Origin: Clostridiales bacterium
Lineage (GTDB): Bacteria; Bacillota; Clostridia; Oscillospirales; Acutalibacteraceae
Direction of reading: 5' to 3'
Assembly: GCA_021202245.1 (NCBI GenBank)
Contig: JAJQDK010000043.1
Location: 1-11,636 of the forward strand
Length of the DNA: 11,636 bases
The notes under the pieces: generated by a model
The model's database searches: none
What the model saw: only the letters and a program-made list of their open reading frames with translations
What the model was told of the DNA's origin: nothing
Shown here: piece after piece, positions 1 through 8,239 of the stretch
Numbering within the stretch: position 1 is the stretch's first letter
How the letters are laid out: every line of letters starts with the position of its first letter
Position numbers and translations under genes: made by a program

Positions 1-395
1 CAAACACCAACGCTCCGGTGGAGGGCTTGCGTGAAATGGATGATCAAAAGCCCGCTGGGCTTATCAAATCGGCGTGTGAGCTCGGCTGCATCTGCGCAGG
101 AGCCGATGAAGCCGAAATACAGGCTGCATCGAGGTTCGGTGAGTGCATCGGAATCGCTTTCCAGGTTCAGGATGACATTTTAGACGTGACCTCCTCGGAC
201 GAAGAGCTTGGAAAGCCCGTTGGCAGCGATGAGCAAAACAGCAAATCCACTTATGTTTCTCTTTTGGGAATTGACGAGTGCCGCAGGCTTGTAAACGAGC
301 TTACCGAACAGGCGCTTGAGTCTTTAAAAATTTTTGACGGCGATACGTCATCTCTCAAAAGCTTTGCTTTTGAGCTTGCGGAGAGGACAAATTAA
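1..395 (+). CDS. ispA: Polyprenyl (farnesyl/geranylgeranyl) diphosphate synthase, C-terminal part
   Basis: The 5' end lies outside the window; the frame is open from base 3, about 130 codons to a TAA at 393-395. The enzyme condenses isopentenyl diphosphate with allylic diphosphates in the cytosol to give C15-C20 prenyl diphosphates. The visible part holds the second aspartate-rich motif, FQVQDDILDV (codons at about 162-191), which binds the Mg-diphosphate, followed by the family's LGKPVGSD and NSKSTYVSLLG segments. Upstream, QKPAGLIKSACELG lies where most homologues read KTGALI, so the Thr-Gly of that motif is changed. The neighbour dxs makes the precursor for the same pathway, and ispA-dxs adjacency is common in Firmicutes, so ispA is favoured over other trans-prenyltransferases. 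Chain length cannot be judged because the first DDxxD region is missing. Confidence 0.9.
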   Translation, partial: NTNAPVEGLREMDDQKPAGLIKSACELGCICAGADEAEIQAASRFGECIGIAFQVQDDILDVTSSDEELGKPVGSDEQNSKSTYVSLLGIDECRRLVNELTEQALESLKIFDGDTSSLKSFAFELAERTN

Positions 396-446
396 CTGCC
401 GCTTTATTTACTTTTATTTGAAGCAAAAGGATTAAGGTAACGCGTT

Positions 447-2339
447 ATGGGTGAGTATAAATTGCTTTCTAAAATTAAATCGCCTTCCGATGTTAAGCGT
501 GTCGAGAAAGATGATATCCCGCAGTTATGCACCGAAATCAGAGAAAAGCTTGTTGAAACGGTGTTGCTCAACGGGGGACATCTTTCGCCCAATCTCGGCG
601 TGGTTGAGCTGACGGTTGCGCTGCACAGATGCTTTAACTTTCCCAAGGACAGCATTGTGTGGGATGTGGGTCATCAGAGCTACACTCACAAGCTGCTTAC
701 CGGCAGATACGAGCAGTTTTCCACGCTCAGGAAAAAGGACGGAATTTCCGGATTTCCGAAAAGAAGCGAAAGCTAATATGATGATTTTAACACGGGGCAC
801 AGCAGCACCTCAATATCTGCCGCTTTCGGAATTGCTAACGCAAAGGCGCTCAGCGGCGACCAAAGCCACACTGTTGCCGTAATCGGCGACGGCTCCTTTA
901 CCGGCGGTCTTGCGTTTGAAGCAATGAACAACGTGGGCAGGTTTAACAAGAATTTTATTGTGGTGCTTAATGACAACAAAATGTCAATATCACGCAATGT
1001 AGGCGCCTTTCCCCGTTATCTCACCACCGTAAGAACAAAGCCGAGATATATCAGAATCAAGCATATAACCGAAAGGGTGCTTTCAAAAATCCCGCTTATA
1101 GGCAAGCCTATAAAGATGTTTTTACAGCATGGAAAATCCAAACTGAAAAATTTAATATATAAAAATACGCTTTTTGACTGCTTCGGATTTACCTACTTCG
1201 GTCCGATTGACGGCCACAATATGGAGGAGCTTGAAAATGCCTTTAATGCAGCCAAAAAGGTTGATTCTCCCGTTATGCTGCACGTAGTCACCAAAAAGGG
1301 AAAGGGCTATCAGCCGGCTGAGGAAAATCCCGACGAGTTTCACGGTATCGGAAAATTTGATATAGATTCCGGAGAGCCTATCTCAAGTCACGAGGGCTTC
1401 TCCGCCGAGTTCGGCAGAAAAATGTGCGACCTTGCAAAGCAGGATAAAAAAATCTGCGCTATCACCGCCGCTATGGCGAACGGCACGGGTCTAAAGGATT
1501 TTTCAAGGCAGTATAAGGACAGATTTTTTGATGTAGGCATAGCCGAGGAGCATGCCGTTACATTCGGCTGCGGACTTGCCGCAAAGGGTATGCGCCCTGT
1601 TTTTGCGGTGTATTCAACCTTTTTACAGCGCTCGTATGACCAGCTCATTCATGATGTCGCAATGGGCGGACTTCATATGGTTATAGCTGTTGACCGTGCC
1701 GGAATAGTAGGCGACGACGGAGAAACGCACCAGGGCGTTTTTGACGTTTCAATGCTTAATACAATACCTAACTCCACTATTTTCTCTCCCACATATTTTG
1801 AGGGAATGACCAAGGCTCTCGATACAGCCGTATATACCTGCAATAATCTTGCCGTTGTGCGCTATCCCCGCGGCGGAGAGCTGTACAAGCCCGACGACTT
1901 CGGAGAAGAAAGAATAAGCTATAATATTTACGGCAGCACGGAATGCAAAAATCTTCTTATCACCTACGGCAGACTTTTTTCTTATGCCTGCAAAGCAAAG
2001 GAAAAGCTCGCCGAGCAGGGAACGGAAATTTGTATTTTAAAGCTTTGCAAAATAAAGCCCATTGATAAAAATGCCGTTGATTTTGCAGCTGAATTTAAAA
2101 ACATATGGTTTTTTGAAGAGGGAATAAAAAACGGCGGAATTGCACGTAATTTTTCCGATTTGCTTATGCTCACCGATTTTAGCGGAGATTATCATATAAA
2201 GGCTATTAACGATAAATTTGTGAAGCAAATGTCAGTTTCGCAGGCTCTGAATATGCTCAAGCTTGACGATGAGGGTATGGTAAGCATAATTTCAAACGAA
2301 TTAAAGGGCACTGAAAATATAAATGAAAAAAAGACTTGA
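447..2339 (+). pseudogene. dxs: 1-deoxy-D-xylulose-5-phosphate synthase, interrupted by an in-frame TAA at codon 110
   Basis: Dxs uses thiamine diphosphate to condense pyruvate with glyceraldehyde 3-phosphate, the first MEP-pathway step, in the cytosol. The frame is in register from ATG 447 to TGA 2337-2339, 630 codons before the stop and close to the usual ~620, but codon 110 (774-776) is TAA. Before it lie NGGHLSPNLG (catalytic-type His45), GHQSYTHK (76-82) and SGFPKRSES. After it, YDDFNTGHSSTSIS, the ThDP motif GDG (147-149), the conserved DNKMSIS, the VGIAEEHAV catalytic Glu (about 367), and the transketolase-like and C-terminal domains continue without further damage. Family members read SESEYD, so one Glu codon has become TAA. 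The first in-frame ATG after the stop (918) leaves out the catalytic His and GDG, so internal restart should give no enzyme. A ribosome site TAAGG (433-437) precedes the start. It may be a real nonsense allele or a base error; TAA clearly ends other genes here, so general recoding is unlikely. Confidence 0.9.
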
Positions 2340-3123
2340 CATTCTTGTATACGAACAGGGCTTTGCCGAAAGCCGTGAAAAAGCCAAAGCCGTAATAATG
2401 GCGGGACAGGTTTATGTTGACAATCAAAAGGCGGACAAATGCGGAACATCCTACGATGAAAACGTAAAAATCGAGGTCAGAGGAAAAGCTCTCCGATATG
2501 TCAGCCGGGGCGGACTGAAGCTTGAAAAGGCGCTCAACAGCTTTGATTTGGATTTAAAGGATAAAATAACAATGGATATCGGAGCGTCAACAGGAGGGTT
2601 TACCGACTGTATGCTTCAAAACGGAGCCAAAAAGGTGTATTCCGTTGACGTAGGCTACGGCCAACTTGCCTGGAAGCTCCGTAATGACGAGCGTGTAGTC
2701 AATCTTGAGCGCACAAATATGCGCAGGGTGACAGCGGAGCAGGTTCCGGATAAAATAGACTTCTTTTCGGTTGACGTTTCTTTTATATCGCTCAGGCTTA
2801 TTTTGCCTGTCGCGCGTCGGCTCACTGCGGACTGCGCGCAGGCTGTGTGTCTTATAAAGCCGCAGTTTGAGGCAGGTCGTGAAAAGGTCGGCAAAAAGGG
2901 CGTTGTCCGTGACCCTAAGGTACATATTGAGGTTGTTGAAAGCATTTATGACTTTTGCCTTGAAAACGGCTTTGACGTGCTTAATCTTGATTTTTCGCCT
3001 ATCAAGGGTCCCGAGGGAAATATTGAATATCTTATTCATCTGCAAAAGAGCGATAATCCCAAGTCGTTTACAGACGTTACTGCGCAGCAGATTGTGGAAG
3101 CCTCGCACGCAGCTTTGAATTAA
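2323..3123 (+). CDS. tlyA: TlyA-family rRNA 2'-O-methyltransferase (S4 + FtsJ domains)
   Basis: This 266-residue protein matches TlyA (often labelled hemolysin A) in length and layout. An N-terminal S4 RNA-binding domain (about 1-62) opens with RLDILVYEQGFAESREKA, then comes the linker SRGGLKLEKAL (61-71) and an FtsJ/RrmJ-type methyltransferase fold. That fold has the SAM motif MDIGASTGGFTDCML (84-98), SVDVSFISL (149-157), LIKPQFEAG (177-185) and KGPEGNIEYL. The K-D-K-E catalytic set probably corresponds to K66, D151, K179 and E235. In characterised members the enzyme methylates ribose 2'-OH groups in 16S and/or 23S rRNA; which targets apply here cannot be told. The ATG overlaps the last 17 bases of dxs, which suggests coupled translation, so the dxs stop could reduce its expression. 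The hemolysin name is historical and should not be read as a virulence function. Confidence 0.93.
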   Translation: MKKRLDILVYEQGFAESREKAKAVIMAGQVYVDNQKADKCGTSYDENVKIEVRGKALRYVSRGGLKLEKALNSFDLDLKDKITMDIGASTGGFTDCMLQNGAKKVYSVDVGYGQLAWKLRNDERVVNLERTNMRRVTAEQVPDKIDFFSVDVSFISLRLILPVARRLTADCAQAVCLIKPQFEAGREKVGKKGVVRDPKVHIEVVESIYDFCLENGFDVLNLDFSPIKGPEGNIEYLIHLQKSDNPKSFTDVTAQQIVEASHAALN

Positions 3124-3173
3124 CCGATTAACCGCTGATTAAATCGGCTTTGCATAATTAACAGGGGGATAAA

Positions 3174-4031
3174 ATGAAAGTAGCCGTAGTTGTGAATTTG
3201 TCGAAAGAAAAAGCAATAGCCTCCGCCGTAGATGTGGCAAAGCTTATACTCGAACACAATGCCGAGGCTTTGATGCTGTCCGAGTGCAAGCCGTTTTTTA
3301 AAGGTATTCGTATTTCATATTATGACACGATTGAGCTTCTTTTTAAAAATTGCGAAGCGGCAATTACGGTGGGCGGCGACGGAACTATCATTCATTCTGC
3401 AAAATATGCCGCCCGCTTTGACATACCGCTTATCGGAGTAAACGTAGGCAGGCTCGGCTTTGCTGCGGACGTTGAGCCCGATGAAATTTCCAAGCTTGCC
3501 GGGCTTCTTGCAGGCGACTACTCTGTTTCAAAAAGAGCCTTGCTTGACGTAGAGGTGGTAAAGGGCGAAAGCTCAAGGCATTATCTTGCAGTAAATGACG
3601 CAGTGCTGGCGCGAGGTCAGTTTTCTAAAATCATTGATCTGCACCTTTCGCTTAACGAAGAGGAAATATCCAAATACCGTGCCGACGGGCTATTGTTTTC
3701 AACGCCCACAGGCTCAACAGCCTACTCGCTTTCGGCAGGCGGTCCGATTATAGCTCCGGAGATGGACTGTATTTTAATGACGCCGGTTTGTCCCCATTCG
3801 CTGTTCTCACGCTCGGTGCTTTTCAGCGGCGACTCGGTGCTGTCGGTTGAGGTTAAAATCCCCTCGGAATGTTGCTGCATATTAACAATAGACGGTGAAA
3901 AGAATGTTGACATTCTTGCTGAGGACAGGGTTATTATCAAAAAATCCGAGTTGAGTCTACAGCTTGCTTCTCTGCACCGCCGCAATTTTTACAAGCTGTT
4001 AAATGAAAAGCTGAAGGAGAGGGAAACCTGA
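3174..4031 (+). CDS. nadK: NAD kinase
   Basis: NAD kinase phosphorylates NAD to NADP in the cytosol using ATP or polyphosphate. The 285-residue protein has the normal family length. It shows the phosphate-binding GGDG (67-70), GVNVGRLGFAADV (88-100), the NAD-contacting ND pair (141-142), YRADGLLFS then TPTGSTAYSLSAGGP (177-191), and LMTPVCPHSL (201-210), all in the expected order. A strong ribosome site (AGGGGG, 3163-3168) lies 5 bases before the ATG. The gene follows tlyA after a 50-base gap, one of the largest in the block, and its TGA overlaps the argR ATG by one base. Its place between tlyA and argR-recN is the usual Firmicutes arrangement. Nothing is missing or unusual. Confidence 0.96.
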   Translation: MKVAVVVNLSKEKAIASAVDVAKLILEHNAEALMLSECKPFFKGIRISYYDTIELLFKNCEAAITVGGDGTIIHSAKYAARFDIPLIGVNVGRLGFAADVEPDEISKLAGLLAGDYSVSKRALLDVEVVKGESSRHYLAVNDAVLARGQFSKIIDLHLSLNEEEISKYRADGLLFSTPTGSTAYSLSAGGPIIAPEMDCILMTPVCPHSLFSRSVLFSGDSVLSVEVKIPSECCCILTIDGEKNVDILAEDRVIIKKSELSLQLASLHRRNFYKLLNEKLKERET

Positions 4032-4477
4032 TGAAAGCACTGCGCCACGCCAAAATACTTGACATTATCAACGAGTATCCTGTTGAAACTCAGGATGAAC
4101 TGCTGACACGCCTTCACAGCGAGGGATTTAAGGCGACTCAGGCCACGATTTCCCGTGATATAAAGGATTTGAGGCTTGTAAAAACTCTCGGAAGCGACGG
4201 AAAATATCGCTATGTCACGGCATCTAAAAGCTCAACCGACATCAGCTCGAATTTTTCGACCTTGTTCGGCACCTCCGTCAGCTCCATTGATTTAGCTCAG
4301 AATATTGTTGTAATAAAAACTCTCAGCGGTATGGCTCAGGCAATTTGCGCGGCTATTGATTCAATAAGCTATCCCTCCATTGTGGGAACAATTGCCGGAG
4401 ACGATACTATCTTTGTGGCTTGCCGTTCAACAGAGCTTGCCCAAAGCCTTACGCAGGAATTAAAAAAGCTGATTTGA
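4031..4477 (+). CDS. argR: Arginine repressor ArgR
   Basis: ArgR is a hexameric DNA-binding regulator that, with L-arginine bound, represses arginine biosynthesis and in Firmicutes often activates arginine catabolism. The 148-residue protein has the standard two-domain form. The N-terminal winged helix-turn-helix (about 1-70) has recognition segment QATISRDIKDLRLV (37-50), and the C-terminal oligomerisation domain carries the arginine-binding GTIAGDDTIFVACRS (119-133) with its Asp pair. The start codon overlaps the nadK stop (TGATG). The purine-rich run AAGGAGAGGG (4014-4023) supplies the ribosome site and supports this start. No arginine genes lie in the window, and argR next to recN is standard in Firmicutes, so the position says little about its regulon. 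A possible operator lies at the rel start (see that entry). Confidence 0.96.
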   Translation: MKALRHAKILDIINEYPVETQDELLTRLHSEGFKATQATISRDIKDLRLVKTLGSDGKYRYVTASKSSTDISSNFSTLFGTSVSSIDLAQNIVVIKTLSGMAQAICAAIDSISYPSIVGTIAGDDTIFVACRSTELAQSLTQELKKLI

Positions 4478-4495
4478 CAGGGATGATATTTGCAA

Positions 4496-6160
4496 ATGCT
4501 ACAGACTTTATACATTGAAAACATAGCGGTAATCGAAAAAATTTCAATAGATTTTAACACCGGCTTAAATGCGCTGACGGGTGAAACAGGCGCCGGAAAG
4601 AGCATTATAATTGATGCAATAAGTGCGATTATGGGTCAGCACACCTCAAAGGATATTATTCGCACGGGCGAGCAAAGCGCCTTTGTCAGCGCTCAGTTTG
4701 AGAATATTAACGATGCGGTAAAAGCCAAGCTTTCGGAAATGGGCTTTGAGGACGAGGACGCAACCCTTATTTTGCAGAGAACATTAAACCAAAGCGGAAA
4801 AAGCACCTGCAAAATTAACGGTAAGCCGGCAAATGTATCTATGCTCAGGGAGATTTCAAAATATCTTATCAACATTCACGGTCAGCATGAGAGCTACGAG
4901 CTGTTTTCTCCCGAAACGCACATTGACTACATCGACAGCTACGGCAAGCTTGAGAGCCTGCTGTCTGATTATTATGACGAGTTTAAAGAATACAAAAGGT
5001 TAAGCAAGAAGCTGAATGAAGCCAATTCCGACGAGAGCGAAAGACTCAGGGAGATTGACCTGCTTTCATACCAGTGCAATGAAATTATGCAGGCGGATAT
5101 TCAGCAGGGAGAGGAACAAAGCCTTGAAAACGAGCGGGTTTCGCTTATGAATTTTGAGAAAATTTTTTCACTGCTTAATAAAGCAAAAATGCTGCTCGAC
5201 GGAGATGAAAACATAAATGGCGGAGCCGAAGCTGTTGATTCGGCGGCTGAGGCGATGAGAAAGTCTTCGTCGTTTTATCCTGAATACGAAGAGGTTGCGT
5301 ATTCTTTAACTGATATTTACTCCAATCTGTGTGAGTTCTGTGTCATCATTTCCGATGCTGCCGACATCCTTGAAAGCGACCCGGCACGTCTTGAGGAAAT
5401 TGAAGAACGTCTTGATTTGCTCAACAGGCTCTCCCGTAAGTACAACGCTCCCTGCGATGAGCTTCCGGCTCTTGCGGAGTCAATGCAGGCACGCCTTGAC
5501 GAGCTTTTGAATTTTGACAGAAACCGTGATGATTTAATTGAAAAGTGCGAGGAGTCAAGGGCAAGAACCTTAAAGGCTGCCGAAAACCTCAGCGAACAAA
5601 GACAGAAAGCGGCAGAAACCTTTTGCGATAAGGTAAAAAGGGAAATGAGCTTTTTAAATATGCCGAATGTTGAGATTGTCACCTCGTTTGAAAGAACCGA
5701 TTTTTACGAAAAGGGCATAGACAAGGCTGAGTTTTTAATTTCGGCAAACCCCGGCGAGACTCCGCGCCCGGTGGCAAAAATTGCTTCGGGCGGCGAGCTT
5801 TCGAGAATGATGCTTGCAATTAAAACCGTGCTTGCCGATACCGACAGCATTGATACCTTGATTTTTGACGAGGTTGACACCGGTATTTCCGGCTCGGCGG
5901 CTGAAAAGGTGGGCTTAAAGCTCCGGGAAGTATCGCAGAGCAGTCAGGTGCTGTGCGTAACCCATCAGGCGCAGATTGCCGCTCTTGCGGACACTCATTA
6001 TCTCATCAGTAAGAACGTAGACAACGGAAGAACATTTACGGAAGTAATTCCCCTTGATTATGACGGACGGGTACACGAGCTTGCCCGAATAATTGGCGGA
6101 GTTAATATAACCGAAGCGGCGCTTTCTCACGCCGAGGATATGCTCAAAACAAACAAGTAA
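4496..6160 (+). CDS. recN: DNA repair protein RecN (SMC-like ATPase)
   Basis: RecN is an SMC-like ATPase that gathers at DNA double-strand breaks and helps recombination. From ATG 4496 the protein has 554 residues, the usual size. It shows Walker A GETGAGKS (29-36), the conserved INIHGQHESYELF region (about 126-138), two charged heptad-rich stretches either side of the middle that fit the coiled-coil arms, the ABC signature IASGGELSRM (429-438), Walker B LIFDEVDTGISG (about 455-466) and the CVTHQAQIA switch (487-495). ATG 4496 is preferred because MLQTLYIENIAVIE aligns with family N-termini. An in-frame TTG at 4490 sits at better spacing (6 bases) from AGGGA (4479-4483), so a start two residues longer is possible. 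The gene follows argR by 18 bases and ends 21 bases before recJ. Confidence 0.97.
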   Translation: MLQTLYIENIAVIEKISIDFNTGLNALTGETGAGKSIIIDAISAIMGQHTSKDIIRTGEQSAFVSAQFENINDAVKAKLSEMGFEDEDATLILQRTLNQSGKSTCKINGKPANVSMLREISKYLINIHGQHESYELFSPETHIDYIDSYGKLESLLSDYYDEFKEYKRLSKKLNEANSDESERLREIDLLSYQCNEIMQADIQQGEEQSLENERVSLMNFEKIFSLLNKAKMLLDGDENINGGAEAVDSAAEAMRKSSSFYPEYEEVAYSLTDIYSNLCEFCVIISDAADILESDPARLEEIEERLDLLNRLSRKYNAPCDELPALAESMQARLDELLNFDRNRDDLIEKCEESRARTLKAAENLSEQRQKAAETFCDKVKREMSFLNMPNVEIVTSFERTDFYEKGIDKAEFLISANPGETPRPVAKIASGGELSRMMLAIKTVLADTDSIDTLIFDEVDTGISGSAAEKVGLKLREVSQSSQVLCVTHQAQIAALADTHYLISKNVDNGRTFTEVIPLDYDGRVHELARIIGGVNITEAALSHAEDMLKTNK

Positions 6161-6166
6161 CCTAAG

Positions 6167-6172
6167 AAAGGA
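6167..6172 (+). promoter_or_regulatory. Ribosome binding site that fixes the TTG start of recJ
   Basis: AAAGGA lies 9 bases before TTG 6182. No in-frame ATG or GTG competes nearby, so the TTG start rests on this site and on the homologous N-terminus. Confidence 0.7.
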
Positions 6173-6181
6173 TGTAGCCGG

Positions 6182-8230
6182 TTGAAGCTGTGGACAGTTG
6201 AACCGCTTGACAAGGAACAGGCGGCAAAGATTCAAAATGAATATGATCTGCCTGCAATTATAGCAATGCTGCTCCAGATTAGAGGAATAACCTCCAAGGA
6301 TGAAATACAGGACTTTTTATTTAACGATTCGGAAATTGATTCCCCTTATGAAATCAAGGATATGGACAGGGCTGTCGAACGCATAAGAAGGGCGATAGAC
6401 AACTGCGAGCTTATTTGTGTTTACGGCGATTACGATGCCGACGGAGTAACCTCAACCGCCTTGATGTATTCCTATCTTGATGCGGTCGGCGCAAACGCCA
6501 TGTATTACATTCCCTCTCGTGAAACCGAGGGCTACGGAATGAACAAAACGGCTGTAAAATCTCTCAAAGACAGGGGAGTCCGCCTGATTGTAACGGTGGA
6601 TAACGGAATTGCGGCGGTTGATGAAATTGCCTATGCAAATTCTTTGGGAATTGATACCGTAGTGACCGATCACCATATGCCCACAGGCGCCCTTCCGGAT
6701 GCCTGCGCAGTGGTTGATTTGCACAGGGATGACTGTAAAAGCCGCTTCAAAAGCCTGTCGGGCGTAGGCGTGGCTTTTAAGGTGATTATGGCTCTGGAGG
6801 GCGAGTATTGCGATACCGATGCCCTCCTTGATAATTATGCCGACCTGCTTTGCATAGGCACGGTCGGAGATATCGTTGAGCTGCGCGGGGAAAACCGTGT
6901 GTTTGTAAAGCGCGGCTTAAAAAGCATTATGAATACCGACAGAGCAGGAATTGACGCACTTGTAAAAAACAGCGGTCTGGGCGGAAAAAATATTTCCGCC
7001 GGCAATGTGTCGTTCACGCTTGTTCCCCGAATAAATGCTGCCGGCAGACTCGGTTTATCCCAAAAGTCCGTAGAGCTTTTGCTTACGGAGGATTTTGAAG
7101 AGGCTAATGAAATCGCTTCCGAGCTTTGCGGCGAAAATTCCCGCCGTCAGCAGATTGAAAAGGAAATTTTAGATAAGATTGATTTACAGATTAAAAGCAA
7201 TCCCTCGTTGGCTGCCGATAAAATATTAGTAATTGACGGTGAAAATTGGCATCAGGGCGTTATCGGCATAGTTGCCTCAAAAATCAGAGAAGACTACGGA
7301 AAGCCTGCCGTTATAATTTCACGTATGGGAGAGTCCGCCAAGGGCTCCGGCAGAAGCGTTGAGGGCTTTCCTCTGTGTGATGCGGTTTTTGCCTGTTCGG
7401 ATATTCTCACTCACTACGGCGGTCACCCGATGGCTGTGGGATTATCTCTTGCAAGTAAAGATATTGAGCGCTTCCGCATAAGTATAAACAGGTTTGCCGA
7501 TGAATTCGGTGAAATGCCCTTTGATAAGCTCAGAATAGAATGTAAGCTCAATCCCGCTTATTTAAGCGTGGATATGGTTGCCTCTCTTTCATATTTACAG
7601 CCTTTCGGCGCAGGAAATTCCACGCCGATTTTCGGACTTTATAATATGAAGCTTGATAATATTATTCCTTTATCAAATAATAAACATCTCAAGCTTTTAT
7701 TCTCACGCGGTTCAAGCACTGTTAATGCGCTGAAGTTTTTTACCTCTTCCGAAGAATTCCCCTACAGCAGAGGCGATATGCTTGACCTTGCCGTTACTCT
7801 TGACACCAACGAATACAACGGCAATGTCAGCGTTTCGGTAATTATTAAGGATATTAAGCCGTCCGGCTTTGATATGAAGGCAAGCGCTGAAAGCCTGAGA
7901 AATTACGAAGCATTTGTCCGCAATGATGACCTTGAAAAAGATGCTGCAAAGGATTTGCTGCCAAACAGAGAGGATTTTGCACTGCTGTACAGATTTTTGA
8001 GGAGCAGCAGCGGATTCAATTATTCTGTCGAAACTCTTTGCTTTAAGCTTGACAATAAAATTTCCTGCGGTAAAATAAAAGTTATACTTGATGCGATGAG
8101 TCAGCTCGGCTTGATTGAAATGAACGAGGGTATCGGCGGCATTAAAATTTCGCTGTCTGAGGTTGGGGGAAAGGTTGATTTAAACTCTGCCCCTGCCATA
8201 AAGAAACTGAGGAGTGGTTATTGTGAGTAA
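6182..8230 (+). CDS. recJ: Single-stranded-DNA-specific exonuclease RecJ
   Basis: RecJ is a 5'-3' single-strand DNA exonuclease of the DHH phosphoesterase family, acting in recombinational and mismatch repair. The 682-residue protein carries the family motifs in order: YGDYDADGVTSTAL (81-94), VDNG (139-142), VTDHHMP (161-167, the DHH metal-binding signature), SGVGVAFK (193-200), VPRINAAGRLG (281-291), the DHHA1-type HQGVIGIVASKI (357-368), GSGRSVEGF (388-396) and HYGGHPMAVG (411-420). An OB-fold-like region and a C-terminal extension of about 120 residues follow; extensions of that kind occur in Firmicute RecJ. The start is TTG, chosen because AAAGGA (6167-6172) lies 9 bases upstream and the only nearer ATG is followed at once by a stop. 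The end overlaps the rel start by 8 bases. A recN-recJ junction is less usual than recJ beside apt or secDF. Confidence 0.96.
   Translation: MKLWTVEPLDKEQAAKIQNEYDLPAIIAMLLQIRGITSKDEIQDFLFNDSEIDSPYEIKDMDRAVERIRRAIDNCELICVYGDYDADGVTSTALMYSYLDAVGANAMYYIPSRETEGYGMNKTAVKSLKDRGVRLIVTVDNGIAAVDEIAYANSLGIDTVVTDHHMPTGALPDACAVVDLHRDDCKSRFKSLSGVGVAFKVIMALEGEYCDTDALLDNYADLLCIGTVGDIVELRGENRVFVKRGLKSIMNTDRAGIDALVKNSGLGGKNISAGNVSFTLVPRINAAGRLGLSQKSVELLLTEDFEEANEIASELCGENSRRQQIEKEILDKIDLQIKSNPSLAADKILVIDGENWHQGVIGIVASKIREDYGKPAVIISRMGESAKGSGRSVEGFPLCDAVFACSDILTHYGGHPMAVGLSLASKDIERFRISINRFADEFGEMPFDKLRIECKLNPAYLSVDMVASLSYLQPFGAGNSTPIFGLYNMKLDNIIPLSNNKHLKLLFSRGSSTVNALKFFTSSEEFPYSRGDMLDLAVTLDTNEYNGNVSVSVIIKDIKPSGFDMKASAESLRNYEAFVRNDDLEKDAAKDLLPNREDFALLYRFLRSSSGFNYSVETLCFKLDNKISCGKIKVILDAMSQLGLIEMNEGIGGIKISLSEVGGKVDLNSAPAIKKLRSGYCE
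8209..8214 (+). promoter_or_regulatory. Ribosome binding site that decides the rel start
   Basis: GAGGAG sits inside the end of recJ, 8 bases before GTG 8223. The earlier in-frame GTG at 8214 shares its first base with this site and so cannot be served by it, which makes GTG 8223 the better start. Confidence 0.75.
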
Positions 8231-8239
8231 ATATTCAAA
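8222..8239. promoter_or_regulatory. Candidate ARG box (ArgR operator) over the rel start codon
   Basis: The 18 bases fit the published ARG-box consensus WNTGAATWWWWATTCANW at every informative position but one (G at 8227 where A is expected). The site covers the GTG start of rel and the recJ stop. A second dyad, CTTGAA-AA-TTCAAG, lies about 50 bases downstream at 8280-8293 inside rel. argR is encoded 4 kb upstream. The match is visible, but binding is inference, and AT-rich coding sequence can produce such matches by chance. Confidence 0.3.

Noticed and set aside
774..776. Reassignment of TAA to an amino acid as the explanation for the dxs stop
   Set aside because: TAA ends ispA, tlyA, recN, recJ and the MBL-hydrolase gene at the positions expected from family lengths, so TAA is an ordinary stop in this genome.
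777..926. A frameshift in dxs as the cause of the split reading frame
   Set aside because: Both halves are in the same frame and align to Dxs without a missing or extra base; a single substitution is enough.
2587..3108. 173-codon minus-strand open frame inside tlyA
   Set aside because: It is a shadow of the conserved methyltransferase domain; its translation resembles no family I recognise.
3124..3147. Small inverted repeat CCGATT/AATCGG between tlyA and nadK
   Set aside because: It has a 6-base stem with a 12-base loop and no T-tract, so it is not a convincing terminator or regulatory hairpin.
3128..3158. Promoter-like pair TTAACC and CATAAT with an 18-base spacer before nadK
   Set aside because: The start of transcription would fall at about 3165, inside the nadK ribosome site (3163-3168), leaving no usable leader; both boxes are also imperfect.
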